From assembly GCA_017455185.1 (NCBI GenBank), contig JAFTBN010000048.1:1-36231 (forward strand): 36,231 nt of DNA, written 5' to 3'. Below the pieces are notes generated by a model that had not been told where the DNA came from, ran no database searches, and saw only the letters and a list, made by a program, of their open reading frames with translations. Shown in pieces: positions 8,620 to 16,361 of this stretch. The position numbers and the translations under genes are program-made. This DNA is from Clostridia bacterium (GTDB lineage Bacteria; Bacillota; Clostridia; Oscillospirales; CAG-272). Position 1 is the first letter of the stretch, and each line of letters opens with the position of its first letter.

Positions 8620-11060
8620 TCAACCGGCTGATCCGGATTCTTCTGCTGCCAGAACCGCTCGAGAATCTCCTTTAAGGAATACGGGTCACCGGTAAAATAA
8701 GGCGTCTTCCAGTATTCAGGGAACAACGCCCGCAAATCCGGGCGGCTGTACCGGTCGTCGAGCAGAACCACCACCCCCCGGTCGGTTTCGGTCCGGATGA
8801 CCCGCCCCGCCGCCTGAAGAACCGCGTTCATGCCGGGATACACGTAAGCATAAGGATATCCCATGCCGTTGTGCTCGTCGTAATAGGAACGGAGTATGTT
8901 TCGCTCGGTGGAAAGACCGGGCAGTCCGGTTCCGACCACCACCACTCCGATCAGGCGGTTGCCCGGCAGATCCATCCCCTCGGAAAACGCTCCGCCCAGA
9001 ACGCAGAATCCGACCCGGAGCACCCCCGAGTCCTCTTTGAAAAAGTCCCGGAAGGCGGCTTGCGCGTCCCGTTTCATGCCGGGTTCCTGGCACATCGTCC
9101 GGACCTTGGGATAGCGGGCCGTGAAAGCTCCGTAAGCTTCCTTAAGATAGGCATAGGAAGGAAAATAGACCAGATAATTTCCGGCTTTGGAGGAAAACGT
9201 CGCCCCGAGATACCGCAAAAGAGCCGGAACGGATGCCCGGCGGTCCTCCTGTCTTGTACTCAGGGAATCCACAACCGCCACGCACAGTCTCTCTTTTTCG
9301 AACGGAGAGGAAACCGATGCGGTCAGGCAGCGTTCCATCCGGCACAGCTGGTCCGCAAAATACGAAGGCGGCGTCAGGGTCGCCGAGAAAAAGACGGCGG
9401 ACCGGATGAGCCGAAGCCGGGGCAAAAGAGGCACCGAAGGGTCCAGACACCGGACTTCAAAGGTCAGCTCCTCCCCATACAGGGCCGTATAAAAGACGAA
9501 CGCGCCCCTGCTCTCCTCCGTTCCGGCCCGGGCCGGTTCGTAAATGCGCATAAAATCGGAGACCGGCTCACCCAGCGTCTCGAGTTTCCGGGTCTGCTCG
9601 GGGTCTGAGGCAAAACGGCGCAAGGCCTTCCGGAATTCGGCGTGCAAAGGGGCAAGGACCTCCCCGGGCCACTCCGGAATCCCGGTCTGCAAATCCTGGG
9701 CCACCGGTTTCCCCTGCGGGTCGGGCATCGCGTCCTTTCTCATCCCCGCCCCGATTCTTTCCAGCTTTTCCACCGCCGCGCGGCAGGACCTTACAATCGG
9801 CTCGGGCAGCGAATGCTCCGGGGACATCAGGGCCTTCAGTCCGGAGAGCGAAAGACCCCGGGAATACGTATCCCTGATCCGGTCCGGAAGATTGTGCGCC
9901 TCGTCCACCAGAAGAACATACGGCAGTTCCTTTCCCTGATTCTGTCTGAAAAAGCGGCGCAGATAGACCGCCGGGTCAAAGAAATGGTTGTAATCCCCGA
10001 TGACGACCTCACAAAAGACGGCCGTCTCCTGGGCCAGAGCGTACGGGCAGACCGTATGCTTTTCGGCGTATTTCCGGATGACCCCTGCCGAAAGGATCCG
10101 GTTTTCTTCCATCATCTCGCAGAGTGCTTCGGGAAGCCGCAGCCCAAATCCGCGGGCAAACCGGCAGCGGTTGCGGCGGCATTCGAACGAATCATATCCG
10201 CCTTCCCGGATGCAGCATTCGTGCAGGGCGGAAAGCGTGACCGCATGAAGCGAAGCCCCGGCCCGTACAAGGCCCGAGAGCGCCTTTTCGGCCTCGGCCC
10301 TCGTGGCGGATTTTGCCGTCAGATAAAAGACCTGCTCGGCCCGTCCCTGCCCGATTTTGGTCAGGGAGGCATACAGGGTTGAAATGGTTTTCCCGCTTCC
10401 GGTCGGAGCCTGGGCAAACAGATGACGGTGCCCCTCGATCGCGTCGCGGACCTCCAGGATCAGTTCCCTCTGCCCCTGCCTCACTTCCCGGAACGGGAAG
10501 ATTGCATGCGCCAGGGTCGGAATCTCCTCCAGGGCGCGCTTTCTGCTCAGGCGTGCGTCCGGAAGCAGCGATTCCAGAAGAAGGCGTACAAAGGAAACCA
10601 GTTTATCAGACGAAAAAGCCGTACGGACGGCAGTAATTTCCCCTTCGCGCCTGGTTTCATAACAAAGAACTTCCGCCATATCCGTCTGAAACGTTTCGGC
10701 CGCCAGATACGCCAGGATCTTGGCGTGGCACAGTTCGGCCTTGCGCATGCGCGAAGATTCCCCCGGAGTCAGGAAATAGGCCAGCTTCAGGGGGGATCCT
10801 GCCGCGGCGGCCTCTTCGAGATACGGAATGGTTCCTTCAATCCGGAAATCGTAGCCCTCCAGGGAAATACAGACGCAGGCCGGGACCTCCATCTGTCCCG
10901 GCCCGCCCGGAATCCCCTGCGGGAAATCCCGGCTCCTCTGTCCGACGCCGACCGGGAGCGAGGCCGTGTGCAAATCGGGTTCTTTGAGAATCTGCAGACA
11001 CAGCTCTTCCGCCCGCAGCACAAAACAGGACGAATCCTGTTGCCATTTAAGACATTTCAC
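8607..11060 (-). CDS. XPD/DinG-like superfamily 2 ATP-dependent DNA helicase
   Basis: 817 residues. Walker A is APTGSGKT (218-225) and the helicase box II is VDEAHN (385-390). Cysteines around 282-283, 294, 299 and 338 between these motifs match the iron-sulfur cluster insertion of XPD/DinG enzymes. The C-terminal helicase half contains SATLTPP, GAFSEGMDLPG and a QAAGRVIR arginine-finger motif. The N-terminal 180 residues occupy the place of the PD-(D/E)xK-like nuclease domain in related Bacillota proteins, but I do not see its acidic/lysine core, so that part is probably inactive. The expected role is 5'-3' DNA unwinding in repair or recombination. The start is GTG at 11060, preceded by AGGAGG. 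It lies 58 bases downstream of the GH3 gene and shows no clear promoter, so it is probably co-transcribed with it. Confidence 0.88.
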   Translation of the reverse strand: MKCLKWQQDSSCFVLRAEELCLQILKEPDLHTASLPVGVGQRSRDFPQGIPGGPGQMEVPACVCISLEGYDFRIEGTIPYLEEAAAAGSPLKLAYFLTPGESSRMRKAELCHAKILAYLAAETFQTDMAEVLCYETRREGEITAVRTAFSSDKLVSFVRLLLESLLPDARLSRKRALEEIPTLAHAIFPFREVRQGQRELILEVRDAIEGHRHLFAQAPTGSGKTISTLYASLTKIGQGRAEQVFYLTAKSATRAEAEKALSGLVRAGASLHAVTLSALHECCIREGGYDSFECRRNRCRFARGFGLRLPEALCEMMEENRILSAGVIRKYAEKHTVCPYALAQETAVFCEVVIGDYNHFFDPAVYLRRFFRQNQGKELPYVLLVDEAHNLPDRIRDTYSRGLSLSGLKALMSPEHSLPEPIVRSCRAAVEKLERIGAGMRKDAMPDPQGKPVAQDLQTGIPEWPGEVLAPLHAEFRKALRRFASDPEQTRKLETLGEPVSDFMRIYEPARAGTEESRGAFVFYTALYGEELTFEVRCLDPSVPLLPRLRLIRSAVFFSATLTPPSYFADQLCRMERCLTASVSSPFEKERLCVAVVDSLSTRQEDRRASVPALLRYLGATFSSKAGNYLVYFPSYAYLKEAYGAFTARYPKVRTMCQEPGMKRDAQAAFRDFFKEDSGVLRVGFCVLGGAFSEGMDLPGNRLIGVVVVGTGLPGLSTERNILRSYYDEHNGMGYPYAYVYPGMNAVLQAAGRVIRTETDRGVVVLLDDRYSRPDLRALFPEYWKTPYFTGDPYSLKEILERFWQQKNPDQPVDTGP

Positions 11061-11118
11061 CTCGGCCTCCTTTCTCCGGCCCCTGTGCCGGTCCTTTTTG
11101 TTTTCGGTCTGTATCTTT

Positions 11119-13383
11119 TTACAGAATCATCGACGGGAGCCGGATCTGCCCCTGCAGGGCGAAATCCCGGCTGCTTGAGCCGACCCGGACGGTAAACGTC
11201 CCCTCTTCGATGACGAAACGGCCTGACGCGTCCAGAATCCGGAAGGACTCGGGCGGAAGAACCATCTGCACGTTCCGGGACTGCCCGGATCTGAGGAACA
11301 CTTTTTCAAATCCCTTGAGCAGCGCAAACGGTCTTGCCACACTGGCCACGTCGTCGCTGACGTAGCATTGGGCAACCTCGGCTCCGTCCCTTGGTCCGTC
11401 GTTGCAAAGTGTGAACGAAACCAGAACGGACAGATCGGGTCTGAGGTCCAGATGCAGATCCGAATAAGTAAAATGCGTATAGCTCAACCCGTATCCGAAA
11501 GGATACAGCGCCTTGCGGGATCCTTCCAGATACTCTTCGGCCACGCCGGCCATCTGACTGCTGTAATACACGGGCAGCATCCTGGAATCCCGCGGATAGG
11601 ACAGATTCAGTCTTCCGCTCGGGTTTTCCAGGCCCAGAAGCAGGTCCACAATGGCGCCCGCGCCGTATTCTCCGCCGAATCCGGCCATAAGAATGGCCGA
11701 GCAGAGTTCGCTTTCCCTGGTCAGGACAGCCGGCTTGCCGTTCTCCAGGACCAGGATCAGGGGCTTGCCCAGTTTGGAAAGCGCCTCAATCAGTTCGGTC
11801 TGCCGGCCGTACAGCTCCAGTCCGCACCGGTCCCTTCCCTCACCGCTGGTTACGGTGTTGTCGCCTCCGACCATTACGATGACGTCGCAGGCGGAAGCGA
11901 TGGAAACGGCCTGTTCAATCTCGTCCTCAATCCTCCCTTCGCCCGCGCTCTCCAGATGCGGCTGCCCGTCCACGATGCGGGCGCCGTCGTCCTGAGTGAT
12001 GGCGCACCCGTTGCATTGGCGGACCGTATGATCAGGTCCCAGCGCCAGTTTCATTTCATCGTACACCGAGCGCACCGTGTACCCGTTGACCCGGCAGGTA
12101 TATCCGCCGAGTTTCTGGGCGGCCGAGGACGGACCGACAATTGCGATGCTCGAAAAGGCGTCGGGATTGAGCGGAAGAGTTCCATCGTTCCGGAGCAATA
12201 CCGCCGACTCGACCGCCGCCCTGCGCGACAGGGCCGCGTGTTCGGGGCATCGGATGATATCCCGGAAGGCCTGCTCGTCGGTATACGGGTGCTCGAACAG
12301 TCCCAGTTCAAATTTGACCCTGAGAATCCGGCTGACCGCCTCATCCAGGCGATCCATGGAGATTTTCCCTTCGCGCACGAACCGGACGATGCAATCCCTC
12401 CAGACTCCGGCGGGATAGTCGCAGGCGCCCGAGGCGTCAAGCCCCCCGTTGAAGGCGATGCGGATGGCATCCTCCTCGTCCTGGGCCAGATGAAACGCAT
12501 GGTACAGGCGGTGTACCCCGCCCCAGTCCGCACGGGAAAAGCCGCGCAGTCCGAGCCGTTCCTTCAATACATCTTTCAGATATTTTTTATGACACATCAT
12601 GGGAATGCCGTCGATGGCATGATAGGCCACCATGACGTTGTAGGCACCCTCGTCGATGGCGGAAGCAAATACGGGCAGATATTCGGTCTCGATCTCCCTC
12701 TCCCCGACACGGGCCGCATTGCAGTTGATTCCCCCTTCCGCGATGCCGTGCACGACGTAATGCTTGCATTCCGAAATCACCGCGTCGGGACGGCTGACAT
12801 CCCCTTTCTGCTCCCCTTTGACAATGGCGCGCGCCATCCGGCTTGAAAGATAGGTGTCCTCTCCGAAGGTTTCCTCCACCCGTCCCCAGCGCAGTTCCCG
12901 GGCCACGTCCAGATTGGGCGCCAGAATCTCATGAATTCCCAGGCTTCTCGCCTCCCGGCCGATGGCCTGTCCGACCCGGCAAACCAGGTCCGGATTGAAC
13001 GTCGCGCCCAGATTGACGGGCGACGGGAAAATCTGCCCGCGCGTCCCCTCGATTCCGTGGAGCGCTTCCCCGGTGAAGATAACCGGAATCGGAAGTCTGG
13101 AATGAGTCAGGAAATAGTGCTGCAGCCGGTTGAGCACCGCCGGCGTCGTATAGGTGTCGTGCACGCAGCCGACCCCTGCATCCGAAAGGTCCGATGTAAG
13201 GCGGTCGTAATCAAAATCCGAGTCTTCGTCCACGCTGCAATGCTGAATGGCCGAAGGACGGGTTGCGTATTCCACGCCACGGATGATGGTGGTCTGGGCC
13301 GCTTTTTCCTCCAGCGTCATCCGGCTCAGAAGGTCCCGGACTCTGTCTTCCACTTTCGCGTTTGCATCCCGATACAGTTCCAT
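11119..13383 (-). CDS. Glycoside hydrolase family 3 enzyme, cytosolic beta-glucosidase-like
   Basis: 754 residues from ATG 13383, which is preceded by a purine-rich ribosome site with GGGGAG. The N-terminal GH3 barrel contains the conserved APNLDVAR region (155-162), FGEDTYL (173-179), Lys207-His208 and the nucleophile Asp286 in RADWGG. The C-terminal alpha/beta sandwich and a terminal fibronectin-III-like domain follow, as in full-length beta-glucosidases. No signal peptide is visible, so it should act on imported oligosaccharides. Exact sugar specificity (glucoside, xyloside or other) cannot be told. A 34-residue upstream extension in the same frame runs through a tRNA terminator and is rejected. 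Only about 40 bases separate it from that terminator, so its transcription may depend on read-through. Confidence 0.9.
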   Translation of the reverse strand: MELYRDANAKVEDRVRDLLSRMTLEEKAAQTTIIRGVEYATRPSAIQHCSVDEDSDFDYDRLTSDLSDAGVGCVHDTYTTPAVLNRLQHYFLTHSRLPIPVIFTGEALHGIEGTRGQIFPSPVNLGATFNPDLVCRVGQAIGREARSLGIHEILAPNLDVARELRWGRVEETFGEDTYLSSRMARAIVKGEQKGDVSRPDAVISECKHYVVHGIAEGGINCNAARVGEREIETEYLPVFASAIDEGAYNVMVAYHAIDGIPMMCHKKYLKDVLKERLGLRGFSRADWGGVHRLYHAFHLAQDEEDAIRIAFNGGLDASGACDYPAGVWRDCIVRFVREGKISMDRLDEAVSRILRVKFELGLFEHPYTDEQAFRDIIRCPEHAALSRRAAVESAVLLRNDGTLPLNPDAFSSIAIVGPSSAAQKLGGYTCRVNGYTVRSVYDEMKLALGPDHTVRQCNGCAITQDDGARIVDGQPHLESAGEGRIEDEIEQAVSIASACDVIVMVGGDNTVTSGEGRDRCGLELYGRQTELIEALSKLGKPLILVLENGKPAVLTRESELCSAILMAGFGGEYGAGAIVDLLLGLENPSGRLNLSYPRDSRMLPVYYSSQMAGVAEEYLEGSRKALYPFGYGLSYTHFTYSDLHLDLRPDLSVLVSFTLCNDGPRDGAEVAQCYVSDDVASVARPFALLKGFEKVFLRSGQSRNVQMVLPPESFRILDASGRFVIEEGTFTVRVGSSSRDFALQGQIRLPSMIL

Positions 13384-13425
13384 ATCTCTCCCCTTTCCTT
13401 TCCGTTCCGCCGTCCTCAAAAGACG

Positions 13426-13457
13426 AAAAAAGGGTTGTTGCAAAACTGCAACAACCC
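13426..13457 (-). terminator. Strong intrinsic terminator after tRNA-Glu
   Basis: A perfect 11-bp stem (13432-13442 with 13447-13457) and 4-base loop are followed on the minus strand by TTTTTT (13426-13431). It starts 3 bases after the tRNA 3' end. Confidence 0.92.
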
Positions 13458-13460
13458 AAA

Positions 13461-13532
13461 TGACCCCAACGGGAATCGAACCCATGATTACGCCGTGAGA
13501 GGGCGTCGTCTTAGCCGCTTGACCATGGGGCC
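13461..13532 (-). tRNA. tRNA-Glu (anticodon CTC)
   Basis: The 72-base minus-strand gene folds as a cloverleaf. A 7-bp acceptor stem GGCCCCA/TGGGGTC contains one G-T pair. The anticodon stem ACGCC/GGCGT encloses the loop CTCTCAC, with anticodon CTC after U33. The T-arm carries GGTTCGATTCC, and the discriminator base is A. CCA is not encoded and must be added by the CCA enzyme. CTC reads GAG, a minor-set glutamate tRNA that fits a GC-rich genome. Confidence 0.95.
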
Positions 13533-13561
13533 ATCATTCAGAACTGTCTTTCGACTGGAAC

Positions 13562-13590
13562 ATTATAACACGCGCCTTTTCAAAATGCAA
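13562..13590 (-). promoter_or_regulatory. Sigma-A promoter of tRNA-Glu
   Basis: Read on the minus strand: -35 TTGCAT (13585-13590) and -10 TATAAT (13562-13567) with a 17-base spacer, ending about 30 bases before the mature tRNA. Confidence 0.82.
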
Positions 13591-13700
13591 GCCCCTTTTT
13601 TTCTTTTTTGTTTTACCCCTCCAAATTTCAACTTTTCCCCATGAAAAGAATGATGCAGCTAAGAAACCGCCAAAGGCGACTTTGTATCGCTTGAACCGAA

Positions 13701-13726
13701 GTGCGGGCCGCTTTTGCGGCCCGCAC
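13701..13726 (-). terminator. Strong stem-loop after the solute-binding protein gene
   Basis: A perfect 11-bp GC-rich stem (13701-13711 with 13716-13726) with a TTTT loop lies 20 bases past the stop codon. The T-run after it on the minus strand is poor, so it may act as a processing or stability hairpin, or as a weak terminator. Confidence 0.65.
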
Positions 13727-13746
13727 GAAACAAATTGTCTTCCCTG

Positions 13747-15237
13747 TTACGAAAAAGCTTCCATCGTATCCGCGATGGCCTGGTCGAGATTTTCCCGGAT
13801 AGAGGCCACTTCGGAGGCATACGTAAAGCTGTTCGCTTTCATGATTCTCTGGAACATGCCCCCGACGCCGGCCCAGTTGTACAGCAGCGCCGTATCCACG
13901 GTCTTGTTCTTGAAAATCAGGTCGAGCATCTCGGAGGATTCCTCATCCTTGACTCTCTTTCTGGAGAGGACCTTATCGTAAAATGCTTCGGTCACGGTAG
14001 AGGGAGAAGCTGCCGCCATTGCTTCGAGCAGCAAAGCCGTCTTTTCCGTATCTTCCCCGCAGCTCAGGATTGCCACGGCCGTGGCGTTGTTGTACTGCAT
14101 GGTGGTCGTGTACGGGTCTTCCTCGTTGAATTTCGGAAGAGGCAAAATGCCGAAAGGCTGCTCCATTTCCCGCAGATAGTTCAGATTGATGTTTCCGACC
14201 GGGCTGATAAAGAACAGACCAAACCCGCTGGCGAACTGCTCTTTGACCCCGTTCCAGATGTCCGAAAAGCCACTGTCCTCTGCATACAGCTGGACCGATT
14301 TGTCCGACATATAGTCATAGAGCGCTTCCATGGTTTCGTACATATCATTGCTGTCCAGATTGCTGACAAACGTGCCGTCGTCCTTCCGGACAACCGCCCG
14401 CAGTCCGGTGGAAGCCATGAGAGGATTGACCGCCTCGTATTGGGTGTAAATGCCCCAATAGTCCCGCGAATCCATTCCGTCCCCTGCCTCATCGTGCACG
14501 CCCATGGCGGCATAATCATACAGTTTCTCAATGGTCCACTTGCCGTTCTTTGCCAACGAGTACAGTTCCGAGGGATCGATCTGAACGTTGGCGGCCCGCT
14601 CCTTGTTGAAAAGGAGGCACCAGGTCGCGCAGTCATCGATAAAGGTGATCTGGGAAATGGCGGCATACTGACGGCCGAGAATCTCGATGCTCTCGTTCAC
14701 CGAACCGTCCCAGTACTCCTGATCCAGATCGATGATGTCGAAGGACTTCATATCCTCCAGATAGCCTTTCAAGGCAAATCCGCCCAGGGTGGTCATCAAA
14801 TTGACGTCCACCACGTCAAACTCGTGCGAACCGCCCGAGATGGCATTGGCGACCAGCGTCTCATATCCGTTGTCATCCCGCTGCACAATCTGCACCTTGT
14901 ACTTTTCCTCTACCGCGGCATTCCGGAAGAAAATCGCGTCGTTGATCAGGTCTCCGTTTTCCTCAGAAGCATAAATATCCACGGGGTCCCACATGTTGGA
15001 GCCCGTGATCTGCTTGGTCAGAATGACAAAATCCGTGTCACCGTAGTCTGCCGCGGGAAGCTGATCGAACCGGCTGATCCTTTCGGTTTCACTCTCCCCT
15101 GTGGGAGTCCTGTCCGACTCGCTTTCCACCGTGCGGTCCGTTTCGGTGGTCCGGTCGTTTTCCTTTGTTTCCCCGCACGAGACCAAGGCGACAAAAACCA
15201 TGCACAAAATCAAAAGCAAAGCAATCCGTTTTTTCAT
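13747..15237 (-). CDS. Extracellular solute-binding lipoprotein (ABC importer type)
   Basis: 496 residues. The N-terminus is a lipoprotein signal: KKR, a hydrophobic core and lipobox LVSC with Cys21 as the lipid anchor. A low-complexity Thr/Glu/Asp/Arg linker (about 25-55) follows, then a two-lobe substrate-binding domain resembling family 1 (carbohydrate-type) binding proteins. The ATG at 15237 has GGAG 7 bases upstream. No permease or ATPase genes are adjacent, so either it serves a transporter encoded elsewhere or it is a sensory binding protein. It is divergent from the AraC/phosphorelay operon and shares a 260-base intergenic region, which makes regulation by that AraC protein or a sensory link plausible. 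Ligand is unknown. Confidence 0.82.
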   Translation of the reverse strand: MKKRIALLLILCMVFVALVSCGETKENDRTTETDRTVESESDRTPTGESETERISRFDQLPAADYGDTDFVILTKQITGSNMWDPVDIYASEENGDLINDAIFFRNAAVEEKYKVQIVQRDDNGYETLVANAISGGSHEFDVVDVNLMTTLGGFALKGYLEDMKSFDIIDLDQEYWDGSVNESIEILGRQYAAISQITFIDDCATWCLLFNKERAANVQIDPSELYSLAKNGKWTIEKLYDYAAMGVHDEAGDGMDSRDYWGIYTQYEAVNPLMASTGLRAVVRKDDGTFVSNLDSNDMYETMEALYDYMSDKSVQLYAEDSGFSDIWNGVKEQFASGFGLFFISPVGNINLNYLREMEQPFGILPLPKFNEEDPYTTTMQYNNATAVAILSCGEDTEKTALLLEAMAAASPSTVTEAFYDKVLSRKRVKDEESSEMLDLIFKNKTVDTALLYNWAGVGGMFQRIMKANSFTYASEVASIRENLDQAIADTMEAFS

Positions 15238-15304
15238 TTTTCTTCTCCGTTTTTTCTTTCTTTGAAAGGATACAAAAAACTTTGACCGTCACAATTTCTC
15301 TTTT

Positions 15305-15332
15305 ATTATACCAAACAATCTCCGTTTTGCAA
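15305..15332 (-). promoter_or_regulatory. Sigma-A promoter of the solute-binding lipoprotein gene
   Basis: Read on the minus strand: -35 TTGCAA (15327-15332) and -10 TATAAT (15305-15310), 16-base spacer. The leader is about 60 bases. The octamer TTTTGCAA overlaps the -35 region (15325-15332) and recurs at 15357-15364, three helical turns away, as possible regulator half-sites. Confidence 0.75.
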
Positions 15333-15414
15333 TAACCAAATTGAAAAACTTGAATATTTTGCAAATCCATTCCTCAATTCTGTACGCCGGTTTCCAAGGA
15401 TTGTCGTTTTTTCC

Positions 15415-15443
15415 TTGACTTTGCCTGTTCCCTTTGCTACAAT
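15415..15443 (+). promoter_or_regulatory. Sigma-A promoter of the AraC/phosphorelay operon
   Basis: The -35 TTGACT (15415-15420) and -10 TACAAT (15438-15443) have a 17-base spacer. Transcription should start near 15450, just before the palindrome at 15459-15478. Confidence 0.8.
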
Positions 15444-15458
15444 AACATGAGAAACTTT

Positions 15459-15478
15459 TATCTATTCATGAATAGATA
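15459..15478. promoter_or_regulatory. Perfect 20-bp palindrome in the operon leader, candidate operator
   Basis: The 10-base arm TATCTATTCA is followed directly by its exact reverse complement with no spacer. It lies just after the expected transcription start and 4 bases before the AAAGGAGG ribosome site. That position suits a repressor operator; as RNA it could only form a small-loop hairpin. Confidence 0.6.
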
Positions 15479-15498
15479 TATAAAAGGAGGGACCGCAA

Positions 15499-16344
15499 TT
15501 GTTTTACGAAAAAGAGAATGCGGCCGGCAACACGACGCTCAATATCAAAAGCGATGTCAATTACTGTTTTCCCCTCCATCTTCACGAATCTTTCGAATTC
15601 ATCCTGATTACCTCGGGGCAGATGGAAATCCGGATTGAAAACACCGCCTACGAGGTCAGCCAGGGTCAGGGGGTCTTCATTTTCCCCAATCAGGTCCATT
15701 CCCTGTTCACCAAAGACCAGAGCACCCACACGCTCTGGATTTTCTCGCCCAGCCATATCAAGGCCTATGCCTCGCAGTGCCAGAATCTGATTCCGGAATG
15801 CAACCGGCTCGACGTTCCGCCCTATCTGCGCTCGCTCCTTCTGGACCTGCGCCCCGGGGATTCCCACCTGAAAATCAAGGGAACACTCTACCTGCTCTGC
15901 CATGAATTCGACCGGCAGGCCCGCTATCGGAAACGGACCGCCGAGCAGGATTCCCTGCTTTTGCGCATCTTCCATTTTGTCGACGAGCACTTCAACGCGG
16001 ATTGCTCCATCCGGGCCCTGTCCGAGGAAGTGGCCTATCATCCGGTCTATCTGTCCCGGTATTTCAAGGAAAGGGTCGGATTCCCGTTCACCGAGTACGT
16101 CAACCGCATCCGGGTGGACGAAAGCTGCTACCGCCTGGTCAACACCCAGGACAGCATCACCAAAATTGCGCTGGACTGCGGATTTGAATCCGTCCGTTCC
16201 TTCTACCGCAATTTCAAGACCCTGATCGGGCAGACCGCAAACGAATACCGAAAGCAGAACCACCTGCAGGGAGCGCAGGACGGATACAGCGTTGACCCGA
16301 AACCCCAGCCCCCGGAGGCAGAACCGATCCGGCTTGAATTCTGA
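15499..16344 (+). CDS. AraC-family transcriptional regulator with cupin sensor domain
   Basis: 281 residues. The N-terminal part (about 12-90) looks like an AraC cupin ligand-binding fold, with the HLHESFEF segment and a PNQVHSL strand. The C-terminal third (about 165-265) has the double helix-turn-helix of AraC proteins, including LSRYFKERVG and the second helix pair ending GFESVRSFYRNFK. The start is a TTG at 15499, chosen because AAAGGAGG sits 8 bases upstream. It is the first gene of the operon and likely controls it or the divergent binding-protein gene. Sugar-related effectors are common for this architecture but the ligand here is unknown. A 17-base gap separates it from the kinase gene. 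Confidence 0.9.
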   Translation: MFYEKENAAGNTTLNIKSDVNYCFPLHLHESFEFILITSGQMEIRIENTAYEVSQGQGVFIFPNQVHSLFTKDQSTHTLWIFSPSHIKAYASQCQNLIPECNRLDVPPYLRSLLLDLRPGDSHLKIKGTLYLLCHEFDRQARYRKRTAEQDSLLLRIFHFVDEHFNADCSIRALSEEVAYHPVYLSRYFKERVGFPFTEYVNRIRVDESCYRLVNTQDSITKIALDCGFESVRSFYRNFKTLIGQTANEYRKQNHLQGAQDGYSVDPKPQPPEAEPIRLEF

Positions 16345-16361
16345 CCCTGAAAGGAGTCCCT

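Noticed and set aside
8607-11060. Helicase as part of an anti-phage defence system
   Set aside because: Neighbours are a glycosidase and an aminotransferase; no nuclease, methylase or other defence gene is nearby.
13384-13485. 34-residue extension of the GH3 protein
   Set aside because: It would be encoded through the tRNA-Glu end and its terminator.
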